DNA of 43,993 nt from an uncultured Dialister sp. (GCA_900759415.1 CAAEVC010000133.1:1-43993), one strand, 5' to 3'; counted from the stretch's first letter, positions 9,133 to 16,992 are shown. A program made the numbers and translations. Notes: a model not told the origin generated them from the sequence alone.

Positions 9133-9816
9133 CTATGCACGCTGTTCCCAACATTGTACGAAATCCAAGAGGATTTTCTCACAGATTACATCTTCCGGTG
9201 TTGGTTTCATAAGAGCTACCATCATGTCACGGATATGCTTTGGCGTACGGAACTGCCCATTTTTACCAGATGTCTGGATTTTCCCCAGCATGTATTCATA
9301 CAGGTCCCCCTGCATATCCTTATTTTCCAGATCATGGGTATACAAATCCTCTATGCCTGTAATTATCTCTTCCAGCATCTGGGGCGTAGGAATAATAAAT
9401 GCTGCATCAGCCATGTATTTAGCAAATGCGGTCTCATTCTCCTCATGTTTCCCTTCCATATCAGGCACAGGAATCATCGTCCCGCTCCCATCAAAATCCG
9501 GCAAGTGTCCATACTTCATATTCTTAATAGCAGGGAATACAAAGGTACTCACAGTATGAAAAATTTCATCAGGATTCTTATCTTTGAATCGGCTCCACCG
9601 CATAGCCTGTCCTACAGGAGACTGCGGGAAAATATGATCCGCCGGAACTCCCATGATATTTTCAATCTTCTCGTTCTGTGTCTCTTTTACATCCAGTGAA
9701 CGAATAAACATGAGATATGTAAGCTGTTCTATAACAGTGAGCGGATTGGTAATGCCACCTGCCCAAATCTTCGTCCAAATCTGGTCTACTTTATTCTTTA
9801 CTTCACCTGTAATCAT
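9133..9816 (-). pseudogene. hsdM: Truncated type I restriction-modification methylase (HsdM)
   Basis: The start is placed at MITGEVKNKVDQIW (GGAGG 6 bases upstream). The HsdM N-terminal helical domain is intact (ITNPLTVIEQLTYLMFIRSL, LYEYMLGKI) and the protein reaches GKNGQFRTPKHIRDMMVAL. Immediately after TPEDVIC, where the SAM-binding DPACGTGGF motif should follow, the sequence changes to an unrelated 15-residue tail and stops. About 230 of the usual 500 residues remain, with no hsdS or hsdR nearby. The break lies about 60 bases from the right end of the ISL3 element, suggesting an IS-linked deletion. It cannot methylate DNA. Confidence 0.85.
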
Positions 9817-10146
9817 AGCATCCTCCATAGTAAGACAAGAAAACATCATTTGACTTATGAAATAAGGATGTTGTTTTCTTATCTGTAATTTATATTTATT
9901 TTACAAGTTTTAAATAAGAAAATCCAATGGACTCCCCTCTTAAATCTGCATTATTGGACTCAGTTTATCCATATGTTCACACTTAACATTAAGTAGCAGT
10001 ATCTGCAAAATATTTATAAGGAAAAAATAATAACGTCTTTTACCTTCTCTCAACTCTAGTCACTCAACTCACAAATCCTTGTTTAATTAAATATTTTATC
10101 TTCATCAATAAATTCTTTCATGAATCGATGACCCCTCATTTCTTCG
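9817..10146. other. AT-rich gene-free interval
   Basis: No gene is supported here. It holds a hairpin made of AAGAAAACATC and GATGTTGTTTTCTT near 9838-9881 just upstream of the hsdM remnant, and a CTCTCAACTC...CACTCAACTC motif around 10047-10074. That motif matches the edge sequence of the structured repeats elsewhere in the window. Confidence 0.45.
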
Positions 10147-10152
10147 TATAAT
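10147..10152 (+). promoter_or_regulatory. Candidate -10 box for the exported lyase gene
   Basis: A perfect TATAAT lies 36 bases before the ATG at 10189. The sequence 17 bases upstream (ATCGAT) is a poor -35, so the assignment is tentative. Confidence 0.4.
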
Positions 10153-10188
10153 AGATACAGACACAATCCCATAAAGGAGGAAGATTTC

Positions 10189-11691
10189 ATGAAGAAGACT
10201 ATGCTTACTTTGGCGCTCTGTGCGCTTATGTCCGGGACTTCTGTGTTTGCGGCAAGTCCTCGGGATAATTTTTTCTGGCTGGGGCAGATCAATAAAGCTT
10301 CTGCGGTGATTAATACGGATGAAGGCCTTTTAACGCCTGCGGAGGGGAAGCATATCGCAGAGGGTATTGATAAGGTACTTCGAGATGGAAATCAGCCGGG
10401 TGCCGATCGTCCTCGGAATGTGATTCTGTTTGAACCTTATCTGATCCGTGCGGCGGGGCCTGAGGTGACGAAGATCCATGCGGGCCGATCTTCTCAGGAT
10501 ATGCTTTCTACGGTGGGCATCATGGAGCAGAGGGAGCATATCATGAAGCTGGCAGAGGCGCTGAATGATGTGGAGCGTACTCTCATCCGTCTGGCAGAGG
10601 AAAATAAGGACACGATGATTCCTAATTATACGAATGGCGTGGCTGCTCAGCCGAACAGTCTTGCTCATTATCTCCTCGCTTATGCAAATGCATTCAACAG
10701 GGACAGCCAGCGTCTGCAGGAGTATTATGTGCGTCTGAACCGTTCACCGATGGGAGCCATGGTGCTGAATGGGACAGGCTGGCCACTGGATCGGGACCGG
10801 ATGGCATCCTATCTTGGTTTTGATGATATCGCCTATAATACTTATGATGCAGGACAGATTTTCACGCAGGAAGCGCCTATCGAGACAGGGGGTATCACGA
10901 ATGTGATTGCCATCCATACGACGAGCTTCATTGAGGAAATCATGCAGCAGTACGCTCAGCCGGATCCCTGGATCCTTCTGAAGGAAGGCGGCGGAAATAC
11001 TTACGTTTCTTCTGCCATGCCGCAGAAGAGGAATCCCGGTATTTTAAATAAATGCCGCACCGATGCTTCCACTCTCCTTGGCCTTTCTGTAGAGGCGGCT
11101 TTCCGTTCTCATAACATCCCGGCAGGTATGGCCGATGGACGCTTAAATGGAAAGAATGATATCATCCCCCATGCTACCAGTGTGATGAAGCAGCTGGATC
11201 AGATTCTGAATAATCTGGTCATCAAGCCGGAACGCAGTCTGGAAGAATTGAACAGAGACTGGACTTCCTCTCAGGAAATCGCTGACCAGCTGATGAAGAA
11301 TTACGGTATTCCTTTCCGTGTAGGCCATCACTTCGCTTCCGATATCGTGACCTATGCAAGGAACAACCACATCGCTCCTTCCGATTTCTCCTATGAAAAG
11401 GCAAAGGAAATCTACGGGGAATCAGTGAAAGAGGTAGTCAGGGAAGATCCTTCCATCCCTTCTACCTTACCTATGAGTGAAGAGGAATGGAAGAATGTAA
11501 AAGACCCTGTCGCCATCGTCCATAGCAGAGCCGTCAAAGGCGGCCCTCAGCCTGCTGAGCTGGATAAGATGATTGAAATGGCAAAACAGGATCTGGCAAA
11601 TAATGAAAATTGGGTAGCTGGAAGAAAATCTCAACTGAAAAAAGCGGAGAAAAAGCTGAATAGTGATTTTGACCGGCTTCTGGCAAAGTGA
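10189..11691 (+). CDS. Exported argininosuccinate lyase/fumarase-superfamily protein
   Basis: 500 residues, started by a strong AAAGGAGG RBS. Residues 1-21 are a clear signal peptide (MKKTMLTLALCALMSG...VFA). The rest aligns in order with argininosuccinate lyase motifs: HAGRSSQDM (97-105; ArgH HTGRSRND), NYTNGVAAQP (146-155; ArgH YTHLQRAQP), SPMGAMVLNGTGWPLDR (186-202), the superfamily signature SSAMPQKRNPG (274-284) and EIADQLMKNYGIPFRVGHH. The flexible-loop serines are kept. The His of the T-H motif is Asn149. ArgH-type enzymes are normally cytosolic homotetramers, so an exported version with a changed acid/base residue probably acts on another substrate. No arginine genes are nearby. Confidence 0.85.
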   Translation: MKKTMLTLALCALMSGTSVFAASPRDNFFWLGQINKASAVINTDEGLLTPAEGKHIAEGIDKVLRDGNQPGADRPRNVILFEPYLIRAAGPEVTKIHAGRSSQDMLSTVGIMEQREHIMKLAEALNDVERTLIRLAEENKDTMIPNYTNGVAAQPNSLAHYLLAYANAFNRDSQRLQEYYVRLNRSPMGAMVLNGTGWPLDRDRMASYLGFDDIAYNTYDAGQIFTQEAPIETGGITNVIAIHTTSFIEEIMQQYAQPDPWILLKEGGGNTYVSSAMPQKRNPGILNKCRTDASTLLGLSVEAAFRSHNIPAGMADGRLNGKNDIIPHATSVMKQLDQILNNLVIKPERSLEELNRDWTSSQEIADQLMKNYGIPFRVGHHFASDIVTYARNNHIAPSDFSYEKAKEIYGESVKEVVREDPSIPSTLPMSEEEWKNVKDPVAIVHSRAVKGGPQPAELDKMIEMAKQDLANNENWVAGRKSQLKKAEKKLNSDFDRLLAK

Positions 11692-11734
11692 AGAGCAAGC
11701 AATTCACTCAGATGCCAGCAGTATGTGAAAGATG

Positions 11735-11925
11735 AGAGGTCACAGTGAAGAGAGTTAAGAGAAGGTGACGGCTCTGCCGCCGAGTATATAATTGCCCTGT
11801 ACCGACACTTTCATGTGGGCTTTCTGAAAAGCCGTACTATGTTATAGTACCGTCGCCCGTAAAGATTGATAAGAAATCTATAAGGACTTTACGACTTTCT
11901 TTCAATTCTCGAAACTTATTTTTCT
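11735..11925 (+). repeat. Structured intergenic element, possible divergent repeat copy
   Basis: A gene-free stretch starting with a GAGAGTTAAGAGAAGGTGAC edge resembling the start of the 14.1 kb copies. It is followed by hairpins GGCTTT-CTGA-AAAGCC, GTACTAT-GTT-ATAGTAC and CGTAAAG...CTTTACG (the last enclosing AGATT/AATCT). The sequence blocks themselves differ from copies A-C, so membership is uncertain. Confidence 0.4.
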
Positions 11926-11929
11926 GCAC

Positions 11930-11976
11930 AAAAAAGAGAGTAACAAAATGTCAACACATTTTGTTACTCTCTTTTT
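11930..11976. terminator. Bidirectional terminator between convergent genes
   Basis: A 21-bp perfect stem (11931-11951 with 11956-11976) has loop CAAC, with an A tract on one side and a T tract on the other. It separates the plus-strand lyase gene from the minus-strand ribonucleotide reductase gene. Confidence 0.9.
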
Positions 11977-11978
11977 CA

Positions 11979-13880
11979 TTATAATCCGCAGGCGGACCAG
12001 CCGCATTCATTGCAGGTGGAGCAGTGGCCTTCTACGTGCACGTTATGGGAGTGGCACTTCGGGCATGCTGGACCCTGGTAGGTTTCTTCAGCTTTTTCTA
12101 CTTTGGTTTCTACTTTCTTGACTTCTGCTTTTGCTTCTGTCTTATTTTCGTTTTCGTCGACGCCAAGGATGTTGCCGCGGCGGCAGCCGTCACGGAATAC
12201 GGTGATGCCTTTGCAGCCGCTTTCCCAGGCAGCGAGGTAGATCTTGTAGATGTCTTCCGGGGTTGCCTTGTTTCTCAGGTTGACTGTGCTGGAGATGGAG
12301 TTGTCCACGTATTTCTGCATAGCAGCCTGAAGTCTGACTCTGTTCATGTAAGGAACTTCATGGCTTTCGATGACCCATGGGAAGCGGGCTCTGATTTCAT
12401 CGTCAGAAAGGGTGAGCGGAAGATTGTGGTATTCGAGAAGGTCTTTGATGCTGTGTGCATAGACTCTAAATTTGCCATGAACGTCTTCCATTTTGTGTGT
12501 GGTGCGTTCGTAGGAAATCTTGTAGAGCGGTTCGCATCCGCCGGAGTAGCTGCCCATGAGGAGGGAGATGGTACCGGTTGGAGCGATGGCGAGAAGAGTG
12601 CCGTTTCTGAGACCGTTTTTACGGATGTCTTCGTAAAGTTCTGGATCCAGTTTCTTGACCATCTGGATGACCGGGGATTTGTCGGTAGCTTCGAAGCGGT
12701 ATTTGCCGAAGGTGCCCTTTACTTTTGCTCTGTCGCAGGAAGAACGGAGCGCGGTGAGGAGCATGGTCTTCATGACTTTTTCCATGAACTGGTTGGCTTC
12801 TCTGGAACCGTAGGTGAGTTTCATGGCAACGAGAGCATCCGCTACGCCGAAGAGGCCAAGGCCCAGGGATCTCCAGTCGTCGATGCAAGTTCTGTTTTCA
12901 TCGAGAGGCTGGGTTTCATAGCCGTAGTCTACGATTTCATCAAGAGCGGTGATGCCGTCGTATACTACCTTCTTGAATCTTTCTTCGTTGAATTTCGGCT
13001 TGTCGCTGAATTTGTCGTCAATCATGGTGTAAAGGTTGACGCTGCCCAGGTTGCATGCGTTGTATGCATTGCCGCCGAATTCGCCGCAGGGATTGGTAAT
13101 TTCGATGTTGTATTCATCATAGCCTGCAAGGAGATGGTCCTTGTTGAGGCGGTCTACGAAGAGAGCGCCCGGGTCGCCCCAGTCCCACTGGGTTTCGCAG
13201 TATTCCATGAAGAAGTCACGGGCACGAATGGTTTTTTCAATGACTTCGCCGGTGGCTTTCACTTCATAACGGAGGGTGTATTCCTTGTCATTTCTGACGG
13301 CTTCCATAAATTCGTCGGTGAAAAGGATACTGATATTCATGGAAGAGAGTTTCTGCTGGTTCTGTTTGATGTGAAGGAATTCATAGATATCCGGATGGCT
13401 GCAGTTCAGCCCTACCATCATGGCGCCGCGACGGCCGTTCTGGCTGATGACTTCACCGGTGACGTTGAAGATGTTAAGGAAAGAAACAGCGCCAGTAGAT
13501 GTGCGGGCTACGTTTCTGACTTCACTTCCTTTTGGACGGAGGTTGGAAATATTGATACCGATACCGCCGCCGTAGGAGAAGATACGGGCGATTTCATAGT
13601 TGGAACGGAAAATGGATTCCAGATTATCTTCCGGGGATGGAAGGATGTAGCAGTTGGACATGGACACCTTGAATTTGCCCTTGGCACCTGCTGCATAAAG
13701 CGCACGGCCTGCCGGACAGAATTCTGTCTCTTCCAGATATCCTCTCACTCTCTTCCTCAGCTCCGGATCAAAAACGGAGCTCACACGGTCCATAAACTGT
13801 TCTGGAGAAGTTTCTCCTTTATGATAATATTTTTCTCTTAATATGCCTTGGCTGATTGGATTTTCATACCAGTGTTTCAT
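11979..13880 (-). CDS. nrdJ: Class II (adenosylcobalamin-dependent) ribonucleotide reductase
   Basis: 633 residues; reduces ribonucleotides to deoxyribonucleotides using adenosylcobalamin as radical source. Visible motifs: SNCYILPSPED (redox Cys77), FSYGGGIGINIS (102-112), NPCGE (263-267, active-site Cys265 and Glu), NACNLGSVNL (second redox Cys276) and APTGTISLLMG. A Lys/Glu-rich linker leads to a C-terminal zinc ribbon (CPKC...CSTCNECGWSAC) that in this subfamily is thought to help re-reduce the active site. A GAGG sits upstream of the ATG. The gene stands alone. No cobalamin-riboswitch B12 box or clear NrdR box pair was recognised upstream. Confidence 0.95.
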   Translation of the reverse strand: MKHWYENPISQGILREKYYHKGETSPEQFMDRVSSVFDPELRKRVRGYLEETEFCPAGRALYAAGAKGKFKVSMSNCYILPSPEDNLESIFRSNYEIARIFSYGGGIGINISNLRPKGSEVRNVARTSTGAVSFLNIFNVTGEVISQNGRRGAMMVGLNCSHPDIYEFLHIKQNQQKLSSMNISILFTDEFMEAVRNDKEYTLRYEVKATGEVIEKTIRARDFFMEYCETQWDWGDPGALFVDRLNKDHLLAGYDEYNIEITNPCGEFGGNAYNACNLGSVNLYTMIDDKFSDKPKFNEERFKKVVYDGITALDEIVDYGYETQPLDENRTCIDDWRSLGLGLFGVADALVAMKLTYGSREANQFMEKVMKTMLLTALRSSCDRAKVKGTFGKYRFEATDKSPVIQMVKKLDPELYEDIRKNGLRNGTLLAIAPTGTISLLMGSYSGGCEPLYKISYERTTHKMEDVHGKFRVYAHSIKDLLEYHNLPLTLSDDEIRARFPWVIESHEVPYMNRVRLQAAMQKYVDNSISSTVNLRNKATPEDIYKIYLAAWESGCKGITVFRDGCRRGNILGVDENENKTEAKAEVKKVETKVEKAEETYQGPACPKCHSHNVHVEGHCSTCNECGWSACGL

Positions 13881-13924
13881 GATGAATGACCTCGTTTCGC
13901 ATTGGTGTTTTTGTTTACGTGCCT

Positions 13925-13953
13925 ATGGTAACACATACAAGCTATTGCGTCAA
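13925..13953 (-). promoter_or_regulatory. Promoter of nrdJ
   Basis: On the minus strand: TTGACG (13948-13953), a 17-base spacer, TACCAT (13925-13930), about 45 bases before the start codon. A TACAA-AATG-TTGTA dyad at 13968-13981 lies just upstream of the -35 and could bind a regulator. Confidence 0.5.
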
Positions 13954-14079
13954 ATGAAATAAAGTAATACAAAATGTTGTAATAATAATAGATTATCGAA
14001 ATTGTACGATATTATCGGATATTCTCACCGGTTTCTCAAAATGCAGGAATTTATCGTGTGAAAGAAATTTGTTTTTTAT

Positions 14080-14125
14080 TGTCATATTCTTTTCTTTTTC
14101 TTAAGAAAAAGAAAAGAATATGACA
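14080..14125. repeat. 46-bp perfect palindrome
   Basis: Bases 14080-14102 and 14103-14125 are exact reverse complements (TGTCATATTC...GAATATGACA, centre CTTAAG) with no spacer. It ends exactly where the GAGTTGAG-rich edge of repeat copy A begins. A long pyrimidine arm followed by a purine arm also makes it a possible terminator or cruciform. Confidence 0.9.
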
Positions 14126-14412
14126 GAGTTGAGAGTTGAGCGCAGGGAGTTGAGAGAAGGTTGTAAAGACTTTATAGTTTGTAATTATGAAGCCTATTGG
14201 ATAAAGGGAAGAAGACCGCTGGTGCGAACATCGTTACAAACTGAACCCCTTTCTCCTCGACATTCTGTCGAGGTACTTCCCCCGAATGAGAATCACTTTG
14301 TAATTCTCATAGTTCGGCGTTCACTATAATTCATGCGTCGCTTTGCTCCTTTGAATCATGTTCACGCTCTCCTGGGGGCAGCGAGATACGGTCATCCCGC
14401 GAGACCTCAAAA
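14126..14412 (+). repeat. Structured intergenic repeat, copy A
   Basis: It starts with GAGTTGAGAGTTGAGCGCAG, then a 35-base block (14161-14195) repeated exactly at 14452-14486. Then come CATCGTTACAAACTGAACCC, hairpin 1 (CCTCGACA/TGTCGAGG, 14255-14262/14266-14273), GGTACTTCCCCC, hairpin 2 (ATGAGAAT/ATTCTCAT, 14286-14293/14303-14310), TAGTTCGGCG, hairpin 3 (around 14329-14356), CTGGGGGCAGCGAGATACGG and TCATCCCGCGAGACC. No credible reading frame is present. Confidence 0.75.
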
Positions 14413-14416
14413 AGCA

Positions 14417-14830
14417 GAGTTGAGATTTGAGTTACGAGAGTTGAGCGGTTGTTGTAAAGACTTTATAGTTTGTAATTATGAAGCCTGTTCGGATAACGGC
14501 GCGAGACTTCAGCCTAACATAGTGCGGTTGTCCCCTATCCCCGTGTCTCCCGACACGGTACTTCCTCACCACCTGAGACATACTCTCCACTGTCCTTTAT
14601 CTTCGAACGAGATTTATGGAGAAGCGTGTCACTCGATTCTCAGTCGCTGATCAGCTCCTTGCGAGTCGGTTCCCTTGCCACCCCGGAAGGGGAAGCCACA
14701 TTAAGAAGGCGGCTTCGCCGAAAGTATAAAAAGCCTCTGAATCAAACGATTCAGAGGCTTTTCTTTATTAGCTGTAAAAAAATTGACGTTTTTTCACATT
14801 CTCTCAACTCTCATAACTCAAATCGGGGCT
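14417..14830 (+). repeat. Structured intergenic repeat, copy B
   Basis: It shares the GAGTTGAG edge and the 35-base block (14452-14486) with copy A. It shares TAGTGCGGTT...CCCCTATCC, hairpin 1 with a different stem (CCGTGTC/GACACGG, 14541-14547/14552-14558) and the tail GGGGAAGCCACATTAAG plus a GGCGGCTTCGCCG hairpin (14689-14726) with copy C. It ends in a terminator and the inverted edge CTCTCAACTCTCATAACTCA (14800-14819). Confidence 0.7.
14728..14762. terminator. Bidirectional terminator with CTCTGAATC stem
   Basis: The stem AAAAGCCTCTGAATC/GATTCAGAGGCTTTT with loop AAAC lies inside the 3' part of repeat copy B and 100 bases beyond the end of the minus-strand yqgF-like gene. Confidence 0.85.
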
Positions 14831-14862
14831 CTTTAAAAGGTGTATTATTTCACTGCCCTTTG

Positions 14863-15297
14863 TCATACTTTCTTATGTCCTACGTCCTGGGCTTTGACGT
14901 GGCCGAGGTAGATGTTTCCTATGATCCAGGCTACGTAGTCGTCTATGGGGACGGGGACGGTGCGCATGCCTTTTGGGATGAGGCGGGAGAGGCCTTTGGC
15001 GGGGTGGTCTTTCCAGTACCATTGTTCTCCCATTTCGGTGGTGTATTTTTCGTCTACGAGGATGACGGGGATGTTTTTTCCCAATTTTTTAAGAAGTTTT
15101 TCACTTCTTTCTTTCATGATTTCATGTCTTGTGCCATTTCCCATGATGAAGGCTCTGGGATCGTGACGAATGATGAAACCGGTGATTTCTTTTTCGTAGT
15201 CTTCGGTACGGATGACTTTCTTTCCTACGAGGGATCCATCATCTTCAACGATGGCACAGCCTGTTTTATCTTTTCCAGGGTCTATGGCGATGATCAT
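14863..15297 (-). CDS. YqgF/RuvC-like RNase H-fold nuclease
   Basis: 144 residues. The N-terminal strand IAIDPGKDKTGCAIV carries the first catalytic Asp (D6) of the RuvC/YqgF fold, ILVDEKYTT matches the YqgF VDERxTT motif, and IDDYVAWIIG supplies a late acidic pair. It is probably related to pre-16S rRNA-processing/Holliday-junction-like nucleases. It may be a paralogue of RuvX rather than RuvX itself, because the first motif is DPG, as in RuvC. The start overlaps the stop of the DUF3084 gene by 4 bases (ATGA), so the two are translationally coupled. Confidence 0.75.
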   Translation of the reverse strand: MIIAIDPGKDKTGCAIVEDDGSLVGKKVIRTEDYEKEITGFIIRHDPRAFIMGNGTRHEIMKERSEKLLKKLGKNIPVILVDEKYTTEMGEQWYWKDHPAKGLSRLIPKGMRTVPVPIDDYVAWIIGNIYLGHVKAQDVGHKKV

Positions 15298-16490
15298 GAT
15301 GCACTCCTTTTGGAGACCTGGATGTCGATGAGAAGGGGTCCCTGGGTGTAGATGTCTTTCTTGGCGGTGACTGTAATATCTGCATTTCCGCCCAATGCTC
15401 TGACCTGCTGGATGATGTCGATGAGTTCCTGTCCTTCAAGGACGCCAACGTTTCCTGTGATTGGGTCTGGAAGGATGCCTTTGCCCTGGGCGTAATGGTT
15501 GAGGTCTTTGAGGAAGCGGAGTACTTTCATTTCATTGTTTTTGACGTCTTTATATCCGTCGAGATTCCCTTCGAAGATGGTGTCGCCTTTATGGAAGATG
15601 AGGGCATTGTCATGGATGTCGAAATCGACGATGAGTCTTTCACCCCGGATGAGGTTCTGGGCGGCTACGATGCGGATGAGTTTCTTATGTTCAGAACCAG
15701 TGAGTCTTTCGACAGCCTGATTGAAGTCCGCCTGGGTGGTGGTGACGAGGCTGACGTTTTCATCGGTGATATTCATCTGCTGTTTCAGCATGTTGTTGAT
15801 GTCGTTCATGATGCTGTCCAGCACGTTGACTGCCTGGTCATGGCTCATGTTGTCGTCTACGGTGACAGTGGTGAGTATCTGGCCTGCCTGGAGGACTACC
15901 TGTCCTTCGCGGAGGGCGTAAATGTTCCGGATGAGGAATGCTTTTTCCTGATTGAGGTTTTTAATATTGTCATTCAGTTCATTCTTCGTCTTTTCCAGTT
16001 CTTTGATTTCAGCGGCTGATTTTTCTACGCCCGCCTGAGCTTCATCATAGGCCTGCTGCACGTTGTAGAGTTCCTGCTGCATGTAGACCCGCTGGCTTTC
16101 TACCCGGTCCAGTTCTTTCGATGTTTCTTCAGATTTTCTTGTGACTTCTTCGTATTCTTTATTTCTGGCTTCCAGCTGAAGTTTTCCTTTTTCCAGTTCT
16201 CTGTTTTTGACGATGATTTCATCATTCAGATCTTTCATCTGTGCCTGTAGTTTGGAGAGACCGAAGAGAGCCACTCGTACGTTTTCATTCACCACCGCCA
16301 TGACAGCTACAGTGGAGAAGGAAATCAGGACGCCAGAAATGATGGTAACTACTACTGATGTATATTTAGGCCGAAGTCCAAACAGGGTCATTCTTTTTTT
16401 ACCCACTTTGGAGCCGATGCGGTCACCAAGGAATGCAATGACGCCGCCCATCACGATGAGGACAAACAGTATGGCAGCCCCTATGAACAT
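15294..16490 (-). CDS. DUF3084-type membrane-anchored coiled-coil protein
   Basis: 398 residues. One membrane segment at residues 1-22, a short basic loop (GSKVGKKRMTLFGLRPKYTS), and a second segment at about 45-68. A long Glu/Lys/Gln-rich coiled coil (about 78-200) follows, then a globular domain with repeated nucleic-acid- or ligand-binding-like beta strands (LREGQVVLQAGQILTTVTV, RIVAAQNLIRGERLIVDFDI). This matches DUF3084 proteins of unknown function found in Negativicutes and cyanobacteria. It lies downstream of the LPS export genes but is separated from them by repeat copy C, so co-transcription is uncertain. Confidence 0.75.
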   Translation of the reverse strand: MFIGAAILFVLIVMGGVIAFLGDRIGSKVGKKRMTLFGLRPKYTSVVVTIISGVLISFSTVAVMAVVNENVRVALFGLSKLQAQMKDLNDEIIVKNRELEKGKLQLEARNKEYEEVTRKSEETSKELDRVESQRVYMQQELYNVQQAYDEAQAGVEKSAAEIKELEKTKNELNDNIKNLNQEKAFLIRNIYALREGQVVLQAGQILTTVTVDDNMSHDQAVNVLDSIMNDINNMLKQQMNITDENVSLVTTTQADFNQAVERLTGSEHKKLIRIVAAQNLIRGERLIVDFDIHDNALIFHKGDTIFEGNLDGYKDVKNNEMKVLRFLKDLNHYAQGKGILPDPITGNVGVLEGQELIDIIQQVRALGGNADITVTAKKDIYTQGPLLIDIQVSKRSAS

Positions 16491-16591
16491 GGCAATCTTC
16501 CTTTCTTGAATAAATTTGCAAAATACGTTCTTTTTAATTATACCCTGTTTGATGGGTATCTGCCACTGGGCATATGCCGCAGGCAGATGAT

Positions 16592-16884
16592 AGAGTTAAG
16601 AGTTGAGCGCAGAGAGTTGAGATAAGGTTTAAAATATTCATAATTTTTATTTTTTAGCCAATACGGTCATCCCGCGAGGCCATTTGCGTCTCATAGTGCG
16701 GTTTTCCCCTATCCCCGTGTCGTCCCGACACGGTACTTCCCCCCCGGCTGAGAATCTGCTCCGCCGATTCTATATGGAAGCGATTCACTATGATTATCAT
16801 GTCGCCTTTCAGGCTCGTGATAATCATGTTCACTGCTTCCATGGGGGAAGCCACATTAAGGAGGCGGCTTCGCCGAAAGCATGA
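16592..16884 (+). repeat. Structured intergenic repeat, copy C
   Basis: Edge GAGTTAAGAGTTGAGCGCAG, then ATACGGTCATCCCGCGAG (shared with copy A), TAGTGCGGTT...CCCCTATCC (shared with B), hairpin 1 (CCGTGTCG/CGACACGG, 16715-16722/16726-16733), GGTACTTCCCCCC, hairpin 2 (AGAATC/GATTCT, 16751-16756/16766-16771), an outer stem ATGGAAGC/GCTTCCAT (16774-16781/16835-16842) enclosing a 10-bp perfect hairpin (16790-16799/16818-16827), and the B-like tail with GGCGGCTTCGCCG. There is no gene in 16491-17058. Confidence 0.75.
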
Positions 16885-16950
16885 AATTTAAAAACCTGAC
16901 GTTTTTTACCTTCGCTCATGGCTCATCGCTTACAGCTCTTCACTCCATAC

Positions 16951-16992
16951 AAAAACTCCTCTGAATCAGTTTTGATTCAGAGGAGTTTATTT
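16951..16992. terminator. Terminator with CTCTGAATC stem beyond lptF/G
   Basis: The stem AAACTCCTCTGAATCA/TGATTCAGAGGAGTTT with loop GTTT has flanking A and T tracts. It lies about 65 bases past the lptF/G stop on the minus strand, and directly after repeat copy C on the plus strand. Confidence 0.85.

Noticed and set aside
12024..13841. A 605-codon open frame on the plus strand opposite nrdJ
   Set aside because: It lies wholly antisense to a clearly conserved gene, has no recognisable domain, and its Val/Phe/Asp/Gly-rich composition is what the antisense of this codon usage produces.
13881..14079. Possible cobalamin riboswitch or NrdR boxes upstream of nrdJ
   Set aside because: No B12-box or paired ACAC...GTGT boxes were found; only a short TACAA/TTGTA dyad is present.
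14120..15351. Open frames of 69-241 codons running through the structured repeats and the yqgF-like gene
   Set aside because: They span hairpins and terminators, have no ribosome binding sites, and differ between repeat copies by frame-breaking changes.
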